From: Ferrimonas senticii DSM 18821
GTDB lineage: Bacteria > Pseudomonadota > Gammaproteobacteria > Enterobacterales > Shewanellaceae
Direction of reading: 5' to 3'
Assembly: GCF_000422665.1 (NCBI RefSeq)
Contig: NZ_KE383898.1
Span: forward strand, 148,145-212,144
DNA: 64,000 nucleotides
Position 1 is the first letter of the stretch. The number at the start of each line of letters is the position of its first letter. Positions 34,341-43,334 of this stretch are shown in pieces. The position numbers and the translations under genes are program-made. The notes beneath the pieces are model-generated. The model made no database searches. It was not told where the DNA came from and was given only the letters and a program-made list of their open reading frames with translations.

Positions 34341-35267
34341 ATGACAGATATTCATCAGTTGCCAACGTCATCGCGGCTTGATCTTAATTTGTATCGGATC
34401 TTTCGAGCGGTGGCTGAGACCGGTTCTACCGGCGCGGCGGCGCAGCAGTTGCACCTAACCCAATCGGCGGTATCTCACGCCTTGGCGCGGTTGCGGCAAC
34501 AGGTGGGGGATCCGCTGTTGGTCAAGCAGGGGCGTGGTTTGGTGCTAACTCGATTTGGTCGCGAAGTGTTGCCGCAGGTGGCGACCGCCTTGGATCTGCT
34601 TAATCGCTGCCAGCGCAGCGATAATGGTTTTGACCCAGCCAGTTCGCAATTGGAGTTCCAGTTGGGATTTCGCGATCTATTGGAAGCGCTGTTGTTGCCA
34701 CCACTGGCAGCGAAATTACAGCAACTGGGGGCGACGATCCGGTTGCGATCACAGCGGGTCTTAGGGGCGCAACTGCAGCAGCAACTGCTGGATGGCAAGC
34801 TGGATCTGGTGGTCGACATTGAACGTCCAGTATCGGCCCAGATCGCCAGTGCGCCGTTTCGGCAGGAACCGCTGACTTTGTTGCTGCGTGATGATCACCC
34901 GTTGCTGGCGCAGCCACTGACGATGAGTGATTATTTGGCCGCGCAGCACGTATTGGTGACCTTAGAACCGAATGAACGCACCTTCGTTGAGCAGCGGATG
35001 CAGGGCTTATCGGCCACGCGGAAAGTCACCGTCAGTTGTGAAAGCTACTTTGCTGCGGCAACGGTAGTGGCCAACAGCGACCTATTGCTGACCATGCCGT
35101 TGGGCTTTGCCAAGCAGTTGCAGCAACTGTTGCCGCTGCAACTTCGACCATTGCCATTCGCCTGCGAACCCTTACCGGTGCGGTTATATTGGCGTCGCAG
35201 TCACTCGGATGATCCTGCCACCCGGTGGCTGATTAACACCATCCGTGAACTGGCACTGCGCGTTTAA
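34341..35267 (+). CDS. LysR-family transcriptional regulator
   Basis: The 308-residue product has an N-terminal winged HTH (LDLNLYRIFRAVAETGSTGAAAQQLHLTQSAVSHALARLRQQVGDPLL) and a C-terminal substrate-binding effector domain. The N-terminus resembles the PnbR/NodD-like subgroup. ATG 34341 is preceded by CAGGG; an in-frame TTG at 34326 is an alternative. It is divergent from the Mpo1-like gene across about 80 bp, so that gene is the obvious candidate target, and it converges on the porin gene with a 4-bp overlap of the ends. Confidence 0.9.
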   Translation: MTDIHQLPTSSRLDLNLYRIFRAVAETGSTGAAAQQLHLTQSAVSHALARLRQQVGDPLLVKQGRGLVLTRFGREVLPQVATALDLLNRCQRSDNGFDPASSQLEFQLGFRDLLEALLLPPLAAKLQQLGATIRLRSQRVLGAQLQQQLLDGKLDLVVDIERPVSAQIASAPFRQEPLTLLLRDDHPLLAQPLTMSDYLAAQHVLVTLEPNERTFVEQRMQGLSATRKVTVSCESYFAAATVVANSDLLLTMPLGFAKQLQQLLPLQLRPLPFACEPLPVRLYWRRSHSDDPATRWLINTIRELALRV

Positions 35268-36472
35268 AAACTGGCGCTGAGCCACAACCACAGCTTATCG
35301 GTATCCACCTTACCCGCAGCGGCATCACCGGCACGGTAATAGGCATACTTGATCCCCGCTTGGTAGTACTGAGCGAAACGGCGGCTGAAGCTGAGATCGA
35401 TCTCATCGCCCAGATCATCAACGCCAGCGCGAGCGGTTTCGGCGCTAAAACGGTGGTAATTAAGCGCCCAGCTGCCGGCTAGCGCGTTGCCGCTAACGCC
35501 AACGTAGTAGTCCTCTAGCCCTTGCTCTGGGGTCGTTAAAAATTGGTCGCTCCAGCCATTGAATTTATGCAGCGTCGCCAATGGGGTGGCAAAGCCGTAG
35601 TTGCCACCATCGGAGCCGAGTACTTCAAGGCCGGCGTGGAAATGCAGTTGCTGCCATAACACCCCAAGTTCAAGCAAATAGTAGTTGGCATTAAAGCTGC
35701 CACTGCTGCCGTCGGCTTGCTGCCATGCAAATTCCAGTTGGTAATCAAAGGTGGCTTGTTGCCCCGGTTGTTGGCCTTGAAAGCGCAGGCCATAACTGTC
35801 CAGTTGACTGTCAGCGTCTTGGTCATCCAGCAGGTAGGCGTAGCTGCTGAAATTGCCTAGGCTAGTTTGCCAATTGAGATTCAGTAGGTGGTCATTGGCA
35901 TCGATGTCCCGTGCTTCGGCGAAGATCCGGTTGCGCTGGTTAAGGTAGTAGTAGCGCAGCGTTAGGCCAGTGAGCGGTTGCCAACGCAATGCCGCGGCAT
36001 CAAAGGTCTGTCGGTCTTGACGCCAACCTACGTCACCGATGAAACGCTGGTTATCTAATAGCACCGCTTGGCGGCCGATTGTGGCTTGCCACAGGCCGTT
36101 GTCATAACGAATAAATCCTTGATCGAGTTCGGTCGTTTCTGGGTCGGCAATGGTGGCGTAGTTGGGGCGCGAACCTAAACCATCGTTATAGTCATCGATG
36201 CCAAGTTGGCGCGAGTCTTCAAACTCTAGCAGTGCCGACCAGCCCTGCCATTGGCCGCTGGCTAGACTTAAACGGGTACGTAGGGTTAAGCCATCTGCGT
36301 TATTTAACGCGTTGTCTTGATTGACATATTCATAGCGAACCCGCGCATCAAGCTTGAGCGTAGCAGCGCGGATGGCGTCGGTAATGGTGTCGTTGGCTAA
36401 GGCAGGGCAAGCCAGTAAGGCGCTACAGGGCAAAGTGGCAGCCAACAGGTGCAAGGTAGGTCGTATCGTCAT
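35264..36472 (-). CDS. Outer-membrane beta-barrel porin, alginate-export-like
   Basis: The 402-residue product has a signal peptide (cleaved after about ALA, residue 26) and a barrel of alternating strands ending in F. The mature start (LKLDARVRYEYVNQDNALNNADGLTLRTRLSL) and QATIGRQAVLLDNQRFIGDVGWRQDRQTFDAA resemble the alginate-export/AlgE-like porin family. The substrate is not shown by sequence. A PL6 polysaccharide lyase is 0.8 kb away but in DNA that looks acquired, so a joint role in alginate use is only a hypothesis. Confidence 0.78.
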   Translation of the reverse strand: MTIRPTLHLLAATLPCSALLACPALANDTITDAIRAATLKLDARVRYEYVNQDNALNNADGLTLRTRLSLASGQWQGWSALLEFEDSRQLGIDDYNDGLGSRPNYATIADPETTELDQGFIRYDNGLWQATIGRQAVLLDNQRFIGDVGWRQDRQTFDAAALRWQPLTGLTLRYYYLNQRNRIFAEARDIDANDHLLNLNWQTSLGNFSSYAYLLDDQDADSQLDSYGLRFQGQQPGQQATFDYQLEFAWQQADGSSGSFNANYYLLELGVLWQQLHFHAGLEVLGSDGGNYGFATPLATLHKFNGWSDQFLTTPEQGLEDYYVGVSGNALAGSWALNYHRFSAETARAGVDDLGDEIDLSFSRRFAQYYQAGIKYAYYRAGDAAAGKVDTDKLWLWLSASF

Positions 36473-36603
36473 AGTGATTCTCCTTTGCGGCTATGACGAT
36501 TTTAGTCGGCATCACGGTAGCGCACCGTTTTGCGCGGTCAGGCTATTCTCATTGGGTAGGTGGATGGGCATAATACGCCGTCGCAAATTTGAGGAACCTG
36601 ATT

Positions 36604-37185
36604 ATGGCAATTTTAAAAGCCTTGACCGAACGCTCTGGTAACCAATGTGAACTGTGTGCCGCTACGGACACCCTGAGCGTTTACGACGTGCCACCATCAG
36701 ACGGTGCCGATTCAGATAAAGCGGTTCTGGTATGTGCTACCTGTGCGGCGCAGATTGCCGACACCGACAACATGGATGGCAACCACTGGCGCTGCCTGAA
36801 TGACGCTATGTGGAGTCAGGTACCTGCGGTACAAGTGATGGCGTTTCGCCAGCTGAACATGCTGGTAAACAACGGTCAGACTTGGGCGCAAGATCTGCTG
36901 GATATGCTGTATCTGGATGAAGAAACCCAAGCGTGGGCGGATCTGGTTGTTGCTAAAGTGGCCGCAGAGCAAGGCGAGGCATGTTACGACGAGCTGGGCG
37001 TAAAACTGTCTGCCGGTGACAACGTTTACATCATCAAAGATCTCGACGTAAAGGGTTCTTCATTGGTGGCTAAGCGCGGCACCACCGTGCGCGGCATCTC
37101 GCTGACCAATAACCCAGAGCACATCGAAGGCCGCGTTGACGGTCAGCGCATCGTGATCATCTCTAAGTACGTGCGTAAAGTGTAA
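36604..37185 (+). CDS. yjdM: YjdM/PhnA-family zinc-ribbon protein
   Basis: The 193-residue product has an N-terminal zinc ribbon with C15-x2-C18 and C44-x2-C47, then a C-terminal PhnA/YjdM domain (CYDELGVKLSAGDNVYIIKDLDVKGSSLVAKRGTTVRGISL). The family is historically called alkylphosphonate-uptake operon protein, but its function is not settled. The length is above the compact 110-residue E. coli form, with an extra middle region. ATG 36604 follows TTGAGGA. The terminator at 37207-37237 ends it. Confidence 0.9.
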   Translation: MAILKALTERSGNQCELCAATDTLSVYDVPPSDGADSDKAVLVCATCAAQIADTDNMDGNHWRCLNDAMWSQVPAVQVMAFRQLNMLVNNGQTWAQDLLDMLYLDEETQAWADLVVAKVAAEQGEACYDELGVKLSAGDNVYIIKDLDVKGSSLVAKRGTTVRGISLTNNPEHIEGRVDGQRIVIISKYVRKV

Positions 37186-37206
37186 TACTTACGATTTACT
37201 GAGATA

Positions 37207-37237
37207 AAAAAACGCGACCATTTGGTCGCGTTTTTTG
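37207..37237. terminator. Bidirectional terminator, left copy of 31-bp direct repeat
   Basis: A 9-bp stem (ACGCGACCA and its complement) with A6 and T6 flanks. The same 31 bp recur exactly at 40025-40055. It terminates yjdM and the convergent PL6 gene. Confidence 0.9.
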
Positions 37238-37249
37238 GTTGTACAACGG

Positions 37250-39889
37250 TTATTCGATGAGGCGGCTAACCAGGCGAATATCGTCGAAGTAGGCTTTTGC
37301 ATCCTCCGGCGTTGGTTGTTGATGCTCTAGCACAAAGTGATCGAGGCGAACTTGCAATTCATCGTTAGTGAACTGCTCATGAGTAAGAATTTCCTCGCTG
37401 CTGTAATTTTTGGTATCAACAATCAAATGAGCGCCAATAGTAACCTGTTGATTACTGCCTGAATTAAAAGGAAGTTTGACCTGCTTGAAACAGTCTTTTA
37501 CCGAACCGGAAGGATTGTTTTCGATATCGGCAGCGTGAAAATCGGCTTTGGCTAGCAGTTGTCCATCATTCCCAGTGGCCGTCACTTGCACCGTGGTTAA
37601 TGAGTCAGGGCCTTTGGAATCGCAGATATATAGTGATAGTGTTATGTCTGTGTTTTGAGGCACGTTAGAAACTAGCTGACTTAGCCCTGGTTTTGACTCA
37701 AAGTCATGATTTATTGAGGTTTTCTTGAACCTTATGCGGGCAGAGGCGTTTTCCGGTTGATCGCTGAATGCGCTGTCTCCCGAACTGCCGACATCACCTA
37801 ATCCATTATCGCTGTCTTCGTCAGTAATCCAGACATTACTGCTACCTTTATTAGCTTTAAACTCGGCAAAGTTATGATCGGCTACAGGTACAGTGGCATT
37901 GATTTTTTCAGGTAAGCAAAGTTGCAAAGTGACCTCGCCATCAATAGTGCTGTCAAATTCTGTGGCGCTCCATTGATAATTGCTGCTTGACCCAGCAAGC
38001 GTTGCCACTTCACCGATTTTAATTTGGTAATTTCCTTTAGCAAATGCAGAAATTGCATATCGACGTTGACTTTCCAAGGTTACGATTTGACTTAATGTGC
38101 TGCTTCCCGTCAGCATGACGCTGCTGTTGCGAGAAAACGCATCATTATCATGAACTAGTTCGGCCCCGTTTGCCTGCCATTGCTCTAACTCATTATCGAA
38201 AGCCGCATTGGCAATATTGCTCACTGCAATTATTGGTTGTGGTTTTGGTACACGGTAACTAACAGGGCCGACATCGGGGTAATTTAGTGGTTTTAACTGG
38301 GATGGTAGAGCTTGACTGTCATCTGCACCCACGTAGGTCAGTTCACCGCGTTGTTGACCATCCATATCGATACTGACTGCATCGAAATTGCCTTTTTCAT
38401 AATCATGATCCGTGGTTAACAATTCTAAATCAGGCTTAGGCCGATAAAGATTGTCATCTTTCTCAAGTTGTAATCCAGCACTAGTAAAATGGAATTCTGG
38501 ACCACCTTGCGAAATTTCATCGGTATCAGAGAACATTTGCCCAAATACGATATTATTGCTGACGTTAGAGTCCGGAGATATTCCTCGCTCCGTTCCAACT
38601 ACCGCCGCACCAATGGCATGGTCAATTAAGTTATTAGCCAAGAAAATATTTTTAGGTTGACGGCTCTTGTCTCCACCATCAATATTTAAGCTGTTTACGC
38701 TGTCGACCACGGTATTAAATGCAATATGGACATTTTCAGTTTGTTGATAACCATTGCTCCCATCTCCAGCCCCATCAGAACCTAATATTACAATTCCGCC
38801 ATGATGACTGCTGTTTAGGTAACGAGCACCTTCAATATAGTTATTGGTTACAGTATGGCCATCATCTACAATTCGAATTCCGCCGGAAAAAGGATAGTCG
38901 TCGCTTAAAATAAAGTTGTTACTTATTTGATTGCTATTTCCATGGCGATTGGTGAGCGACCCAAAACTATTTCTAATAGTATTGCCAGCAATGACGTTAT
39001 GGCTGGCTTTATTCGATATTACTTCTGCCTCACCTTGGATCCCTTCGAATAGATTGCCGACGATGAAAGAATCTCCTCGATATTGATGAGTATCGCTTAA
39101 TCCAGTTCTGATCGCTTCATAATCATTATCATCGTTGCTTGGATACAGTTTGTTTCCTGTTGGAGCTCGGTTCGCGATGTAATTGCGATAAACAATTATA
39201 TTTTTCGCCAATTCATTTTCTTTTGTTGCCTCATCCCAATCCTTATCAACCCATCGATTGAAAGAAATCATTGGGTTTTTTGATTCTTTGCCGCTAATGA
39301 CGCTGTGATCAAGCCAATTACCATCACCATACAGATGTACCAAAATACCATATTCCTTGGTCGCTTTGGCGTTGATGATCGAAACTTCGGTTATACGACA
39401 GTTTTTGCAAAGATTATGCGTTGCTAGGCGGGTGCTTATCAGTGAGTCGGTGTAATTTACATTATTAAAAATGAATCCTTGAAAGCGGCTATGTTCGCCC
39501 CCCATGTGAATTGTGATTTCACCACCATTAAAAATTACTTTTCCTGAGTTTTCGGCTGCTATAACGATAGGATTTTCTTCACTCCCTTGGCCGCCAAACC
39601 TAAGCTCTAAACTTTCATTGTAAGTACCATCTGCCAAGCAAAGAGTAGTTCCAGCGGGTAACTCTGTAGTCGCTGCTCGTTCTAATTCATCAGGTGTTTC
39701 ATATACAACGGTGCAATTAACTTCTGGAACAGTTAAGACTTTTTCAGGAAGGCCAAAATCTATCGGTTCAGACACCGGCGGTGGTGTCACTGGTGGTGGA
39801 ATTTGTCCTGGAGAATCTGCATTGTTTTTATCAGAACCACATCCAAATAAAAGCATAAAAATAGCGATATTCAATGATTTTTTTAACAT
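37250..39889 (-). CDS. Lipoprotein polysaccharide lyase family 6 (alginate lyase/chondroitinase B-like)
   Basis: The 879-residue product starts with a lipoprotein signal (MLKKSLNIAIFMLLFGCGS; C17) and a Pro-rich linker. From about 55 to 480 it has a right-handed beta-helix typical of PL6. The catalytic pair is K294 in EVISNKASH and R315 in TNRHGN, 21 residues apart as in chondroitinase B (K250/R271). The C-terminal half (about 560-870) is beta-rich, probably carbohydrate-binding modules. PL6 enzymes cleave alginate or dermatan sulfate by beta-elimination. Codon use is clearly AT-richer than the neighbours, and identical 31-bp sequences flank it. Which substrate it prefers is not visible. Confidence 0.88.
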   Translation of the reverse strand: MLKKSLNIAIFMLLFGCGSDKNNADSPGQIPPPVTPPPVSEPIDFGLPEKVLTVPEVNCTVVYETPDELERAATTELPAGTTLCLADGTYNESLELRFGGQGSEENPIVIAAENSGKVIFNGGEITIHMGGEHSRFQGFIFNNVNYTDSLISTRLATHNLCKNCRITEVSIINAKATKEYGILVHLYGDGNWLDHSVISGKESKNPMISFNRWVDKDWDEATKENELAKNIIVYRNYIANRAPTGNKLYPSNDDNDYEAIRTGLSDTHQYRGDSFIVGNLFEGIQGEAEVISNKASHNVIAGNTIRNSFGSLTNRHGNSNQISNNFILSDDYPFSGGIRIVDDGHTVTNNYIEGARYLNSSHHGGIVILGSDGAGDGSNGYQQTENVHIAFNTVVDSVNSLNIDGGDKSRQPKNIFLANNLIDHAIGAAVVGTERGISPDSNVSNNIVFGQMFSDTDEISQGGPEFHFTSAGLQLEKDDNLYRPKPDLELLTTDHDYEKGNFDAVSIDMDGQQRGELTYVGADDSQALPSQLKPLNYPDVGPVSYRVPKPQPIIAVSNIANAAFDNELEQWQANGAELVHDNDAFSRNSSVMLTGSSTLSQIVTLESQRRYAISAFAKGNYQIKIGEVATLAGSSSNYQWSATEFDSTIDGEVTLQLCLPEKINATVPVADHNFAEFKANKGSSNVWITDEDSDNGLGDVGSSGDSAFSDQPENASARIRFKKTSINHDFESKPGLSQLVSNVPQNTDITLSLYICDSKGPDSLTTVQVTATGNDGQLLAKADFHAADIENNPSGSVKDCFKQVKLPFNSGSNQQVTIGAHLIVDTKNYSSEEILTHEQFTNDELQVRLDHFVLEHQQPTPEDAKAYFDDIRLVSRLIE

Positions 39890-40024
39890 AATTCTAACCT
39901 ATGAAATGGCATTTCAATCGTATTGGTACGGCATTTCTTTATTTTGGTAAATAACTTGCTGATGGGTTACTTGATCTGGGTCATTAGATAAGTTGTAAAA
40001 TTAAATTCGAGTGTCACAATGCAT

Positions 40025-40055
40025 AAAAAACGCGACCATTTGGTCGCGTTTTTTG
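40025..40055. terminator. Bidirectional terminator, right copy of 31-bp direct repeat
   Basis: Identical to 37207-37237 over 31 bp (A6, stem-loop, T6, G). It lies downstream of the leftward M20 peptidase gene and upstream of the PL6 gene. Confidence 0.9.
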
Positions 40056-40072
40056 TGGGCGTTTGTCGATGA

Positions 40073-41179
40073 TTAAGCGGTTAGGTACTGCTCAATCATG
40101 GTGGCGATGGCCACCATATCGGCGATGGCGATATATTCGTCGGTGGTGTGCACCTTGGCCATCCCGGTAGACAGGTTTACGGTGGTTAAGCCTTTTTCGT
40201 TAAAGATGTTGGCGTCGGAACCACCGCCGGTAGAACCCAGAATTGGGGCGATGCCACAGGCGGTAAAGGCGGCGGATACCGCCACCACCAGCGGATGCTC
40301 GGCGGCAATCCGGTATGGGTTGTAGGAACGATTTACGTCGATGTCGATGCCGGCACCGTGCTTATCGGCCGCCGCTTGGAAGGTCGCCACCATGTGTTCA
40401 ACTTGCGCCGCCAGCTTACCCTCATCCAACGAGCGGGCTTCGGCTTGCAGTTTGAGTTCTGGCATCACGATGTTGGTCGCCAGACCACCGGCAACCACGC
40501 CGATGTTGGCGGTGGTTTCGGCATCGATACGTGACAGCTTCATATTGGTGATCGCATCCGCCGCCACCGTCAGGGCATTGATCCCTTGTTCTGGGGCAAC
40601 ACCGGCATGGGCAGGTTTACCTTTGATGGTGACATTGATGTTCTGCTGACCTGGTGCGGTGGTAATGATGGTGCCGATTGGGCCGCCAGAATCCAATACG
40701 ATGGCGTGGTTGGATTCAATTAGACTGGTATCGAACAACTTGGCACCGTACAGGCCACGCTCTTCATCGATAGTAAATGCCAGCTCCAGTGTCTTATGGG
40801 CTTTGCCACTGTCTTGGATGGCGCGAACCGCTTCGATGATGGCGGCGATGCCAGACTTATCGTCACCGCCTAAGATGGTGTCGCCAGCGCTGGAGATGAT
40901 GCCGTCGTTGATCACCGGCTCAATGCCGTTGCCTGGGGTTACGGTATCCATGTGGCAGCTCATAACCACGCTGCCTGGCAGGGTGCCGTTTAGCTTGGCA
41001 TACAGGTTAAAGCCGTTGCTGCGTTCCGCTGGCACCGCTTGTTTGGTAATGGTAAAGCCCAACTGACCCAGTTGCTCGGCGAGGGTCTCGGCGATCTGCT
41101 TTTCATTGCCAGATTCGCTGTCGATCTTTACCAGTTCAATAAAATGATTAACCAAACGGTCTTGGTTGATGGCGGTCAT
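40073..41179 (-). CDS. M20-family metallopeptidase (PepT-like)
   Basis: The 368-residue product is a di-zinc M20/M25/M40 peptidase, near the tripeptidase PepT-like group. Metal and catalytic motifs are SCHMDTV, GGDDKSG, IDEERG, LDSGG and KVHTTDE. A lid domain (about 180-290, KGKPAHAGVAPEQGINA) is inserted between the two halves. The length is below PepT (408). It is cytoplasmic, with no signal. The gene is monocistronic, ended by the terminator at 40025. Confidence 0.9.
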   Translation of the reverse strand: MTAINQDRLVNHFIELVKIDSESGNEKQIAETLAEQLGQLGFTITKQAVPAERSNGFNLYAKLNGTLPGSVVMSCHMDTVTPGNGIEPVINDGIISSAGDTILGGDDKSGIAAIIEAVRAIQDSGKAHKTLELAFTIDEERGLYGAKLFDTSLIESNHAIVLDSGGPIGTIITTAPGQQNINVTIKGKPAHAGVAPEQGINALTVAADAITNMKLSRIDAETTANIGVVAGGLATNIVMPELKLQAEARSLDEGKLAAQVEHMVATFQAAADKHGAGIDIDVNRSYNPYRIAAEHPLVVAVSAAFTACGIAPILGSTGGGSDANIFNEKGLTTVNLSTGMAKVHTTDEYIAIADMVAIATMIEQYLTA

Positions 41180-41257
41180 GGTTCACCCTGTTTCTTTATG
41201 CTTAGCCAGCCAATCTAACCAATCTGAAAGACAAATTTGGTGAAGCACATTGCAAAA

Positions 41258-41282
41258 GCGGCAACTTTTGCCAAGTTGCCGC
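41258..41282 (-). terminator. Intrinsic terminator of the saccharopine-dehydrogenase-like gene
   Basis: On the reverse strand a 10-bp stem GCGGCAACTT/AAGTTGCCGC is followed by TTTTGC. It is downstream of the leftward gene ending at 41318. Confidence 0.7.
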
Positions 41283-41317
41283 TTGATTACTGCGCATAAG
41301 TGAAGCTTTTTCAGCGG

Positions 41318-42469
41318 TTACTGAAATCGCAGTACCTGTTTCTCTGCCAGTCTGGCGATCAACGGCTCAGCCATGGCGCTGGCGGGCGTCCAGAAACCAC
41401 CGGCGACCTGTTGCTGTAACAGACACAGCGCCGCTTCGCTGATCATCATGCTGGTGCAACCGTAACCGGGATCTTTATCGCCAGACACCGCCACTCGCAG
41501 CGTTTCACCTTGGTGCTGGCCGTAAAACGCTAAGGTAAAGAAGCCATTCTCTTGCTCCTCTGGGGTTGGTCCTTCTCCGGGTTTTGGCGGCTTACCTTGG
41601 CCAACTAAACCATCGCCTTTGGCCAGCGCTTGGGCTACCTGCTGACCCTGCTCGCCGGCACCGGTGCTGATCATCTCATCATATTGAAATTGCTCGCCGT
41701 AGGGGTGGCCTAATAGCCAGTTGGTGCGGTGAACGTTTTTGCAGTTGATCAGCGCCATCACAAAGGGGCTAGCCCAGCGACCCAGATCGTCGTCGTACTT
41801 AGGTTGGCTGCCATCGGGTTGTTGGCTGCCGTGAAAACCCGGGGTTAGGGCGAATGGATCAAGCATCCACTGGCCAATTTGCGCGTCCGCCTGCGCGGCT
41901 TGCTGTGACACCATAAAGCTGGCAACGGTGCCACCGGATGGCCCGCCTTGCATCGCTTCAACCCGGCCTTTGACTTGTGGCAAGGTCTGACCAAAGCGGC
42001 TGAGCGCCAATTGCTGCAGTTGATACACCCCTAAGTCGCTTGGGATCGAATCAAAGCCGCAAGAGTGAACAATGACCGCACCACTGTCGGCCGCGACCGC
42101 GTGATACTTGTCGATCATCTGTCGCATCCATGCGGGCTCGCCGCACAGATCCAGGTAGTGGGTCCCCGAGTGAGCACAGGCGGCCAGCAGCGGTTCGCCA
42201 TAACGTTGGTAGGGGCCAGCGACGGCGATAACCGCTTTAGTTTGTGCTACCAGTTGTTGTAATTGCTCAGGGCTATCAGCGCTGGCGCTGATGCAGCTGA
42301 CCTCGTCACCGAGCTGCAACTGTTGATGCAGCTGAGCCAGTTTGTCTGCATTGCGACCAGCAATGGCCCAACGCACTTGGCCATGATAGTGCTGCTGCAG
42401 GTAGCGACAGATAAGCTGGCCGGTAAAGCCGGTGGCGCCGTAAACGATCAGATCAAATGGGGCGGTCAT
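41318..42469 (-). CDS. Saccharopine dehydrogenase/trans-acting enoyl reductase family protein
   Basis: The 383-residue product opens with a Rossmann fold (FDLIVYGATGFTGQLICRYL) and contains VAGPYQRYGEPLLAACAHSGTHYLDLCGE and VHSCGFDSIPSDLGV. These are signatures of the saccharopine-dehydrogenase-like family that includes mycobacterial trans-acting enoyl reductase. In bacteria its reaction is usually unassigned; lipid or quinone reduction has been suggested. I chose the ATG at 42469 (MTAPFDLIVYG) with AAGGA 9 bp upstream, rather than ATG 42487. It carries its own terminator. Confidence 0.85.
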   Translation of the reverse strand: MTAPFDLIVYGATGFTGQLICRYLQQHYHGQVRWAIAGRNADKLAQLHQQLQLGDEVSCISASADSPEQLQQLVAQTKAVIAVAGPYQRYGEPLLAACAHSGTHYLDLCGEPAWMRQMIDKYHAVAADSGAVIVHSCGFDSIPSDLGVYQLQQLALSRFGQTLPQVKGRVEAMQGGPSGGTVASFMVSQQAAQADAQIGQWMLDPFALTPGFHGSQQPDGSQPKYDDDLGRWASPFVMALINCKNVHRTNWLLGHPYGEQFQYDEMISTGAGEQGQQVAQALAKGDGLVGQGKPPKPGEGPTPEEQENGFFTLAFYGQHQGETLRVAVSGDKDPGYGCTSMMISEAALCLLQQQVAGGFWTPASAMAEPLIARLAEKQVLRFQ

Positions 42470-42582
42470 AAACAGTGTCCTTTGCATCGGTCCATATCAG
42501 AGAGTTGACCCAGCCTATGCTAACAAGGCATTTATCGCTTCAATGGTGCCAAAGGTGTCAACAACGCGGTCGCAATGGCCAC

Positions 42583-43113
42583 TCAGCGTTGTGGCGGCCA
42601 CGGTCGGTGCTGTTCCGAATCGATCCATTCGCCGATCCACTCTGGTAGGGTGAAATCGAGCCCTTCGGCGTTCATTGCCTGTTTGATCTGATCGGGACTG
42701 ATTAGCCCTTGTTTACCGGTGACGCCACCGCGGATAAGAATTGACGAGGCGGGCTCACCATCAACCCACATCGATTGCTCCAGATACATCCAACGGTCAT
42801 CAAAGCCGACGAAGCGACTGTGCATCGTGATCTTGTTAAACATGTGGATGCGCTTGCGATAGCGAACGCTGCTTCCGGCGACCACCAGCGACCATTTGTT
42901 GCGGATCAGCGCTGGTAGCAGGCCGCCGCGGATCGACAGATCGATACGACCCAGATCGTACAGGGTCGCGACCCTGCCATTGTTCATTTCGTTGAAAATA
43001 TCCAGATCCCATGGATGACAATGAAACTCGATGCTGCTGGAGTCGGTGTAGTTGATCGGGGCGCGCCGACGCGCCTTGAAAATGGTCTTGGCGAGACGAA
43101 AAAACGGGTACAT
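42583..43113 (-). CDS. Hotdog acyl-CoA thioesterase (THEM6-like)
   Basis: The 176-residue product is a single hotdog domain of the 4-hydroxybenzoyl-CoA thioesterase/THEM6-like type. It has IEFHCHPWDLDIFNEMNNGRVATLYDLGRIDL (catalytic D in WDLD and the N-N-G-R helix start) and RYRKRIHMFNKITMHSRFVGFDDRWMYLEQS. It has a basic N-terminus but no clear signal. It lies downstream of the heptad-repeat element on the same strand as DUF533. The substrate is unknown. Confidence 0.8.
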   Translation of the reverse strand: MYPFFRLAKTIFKARRRAPINYTDSSSIEFHCHPWDLDIFNEMNNGRVATLYDLGRIDLSIRGGLLPALIRNKWSLVVAGSSVRYRKRIHMFNKITMHSRFVGFDDRWMYLEQSMWVDGEPASSILIRGGVTGKQGLISPDQIKQAMNAEGLDFTLPEWIGEWIDSEQHRPWPPQR

Positions 43114-43199
43114 ATCCCTGCCTGTGGGTAACTGCCTTGTTAATCACTGCATCATAAGCGAATAACAAGGCAAGAGCAGTATTATCAGTTACCAGCCGT

Positions 43200-43330
43200 T
43201 AGTTTTCGGTTTTCAGTTTTCAGTTTTCAGTTTTTAGCTGTTAGCTGTTAGTAAAAGCCAAAGCCAGAGCTTGCGGTTGGCGGTCGCTTGGCAATAACCA
43301 GCCCAACTACCAACTACCAACTACCAACTA
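43200..43330. repeat. Composite heptad-repeat element, copy 2
   Basis: The left arm is eight heptads in phase from 43200 (TAGTTTT, CGGTTTT, three CAGTTTT, two TAGCTGT, TAGTAAA). The core contains GCCAGAGCTTGCGGTTGGC, identical to copy 1. The right arm is four CCAACTA units (43303-43330). The element ends just before the stop codon of the DUF533 gene. The overall plan and orientation match copy 1 at 20240-20400. Confidence 0.85.
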
Positions 43331-43334
43331 ATCG

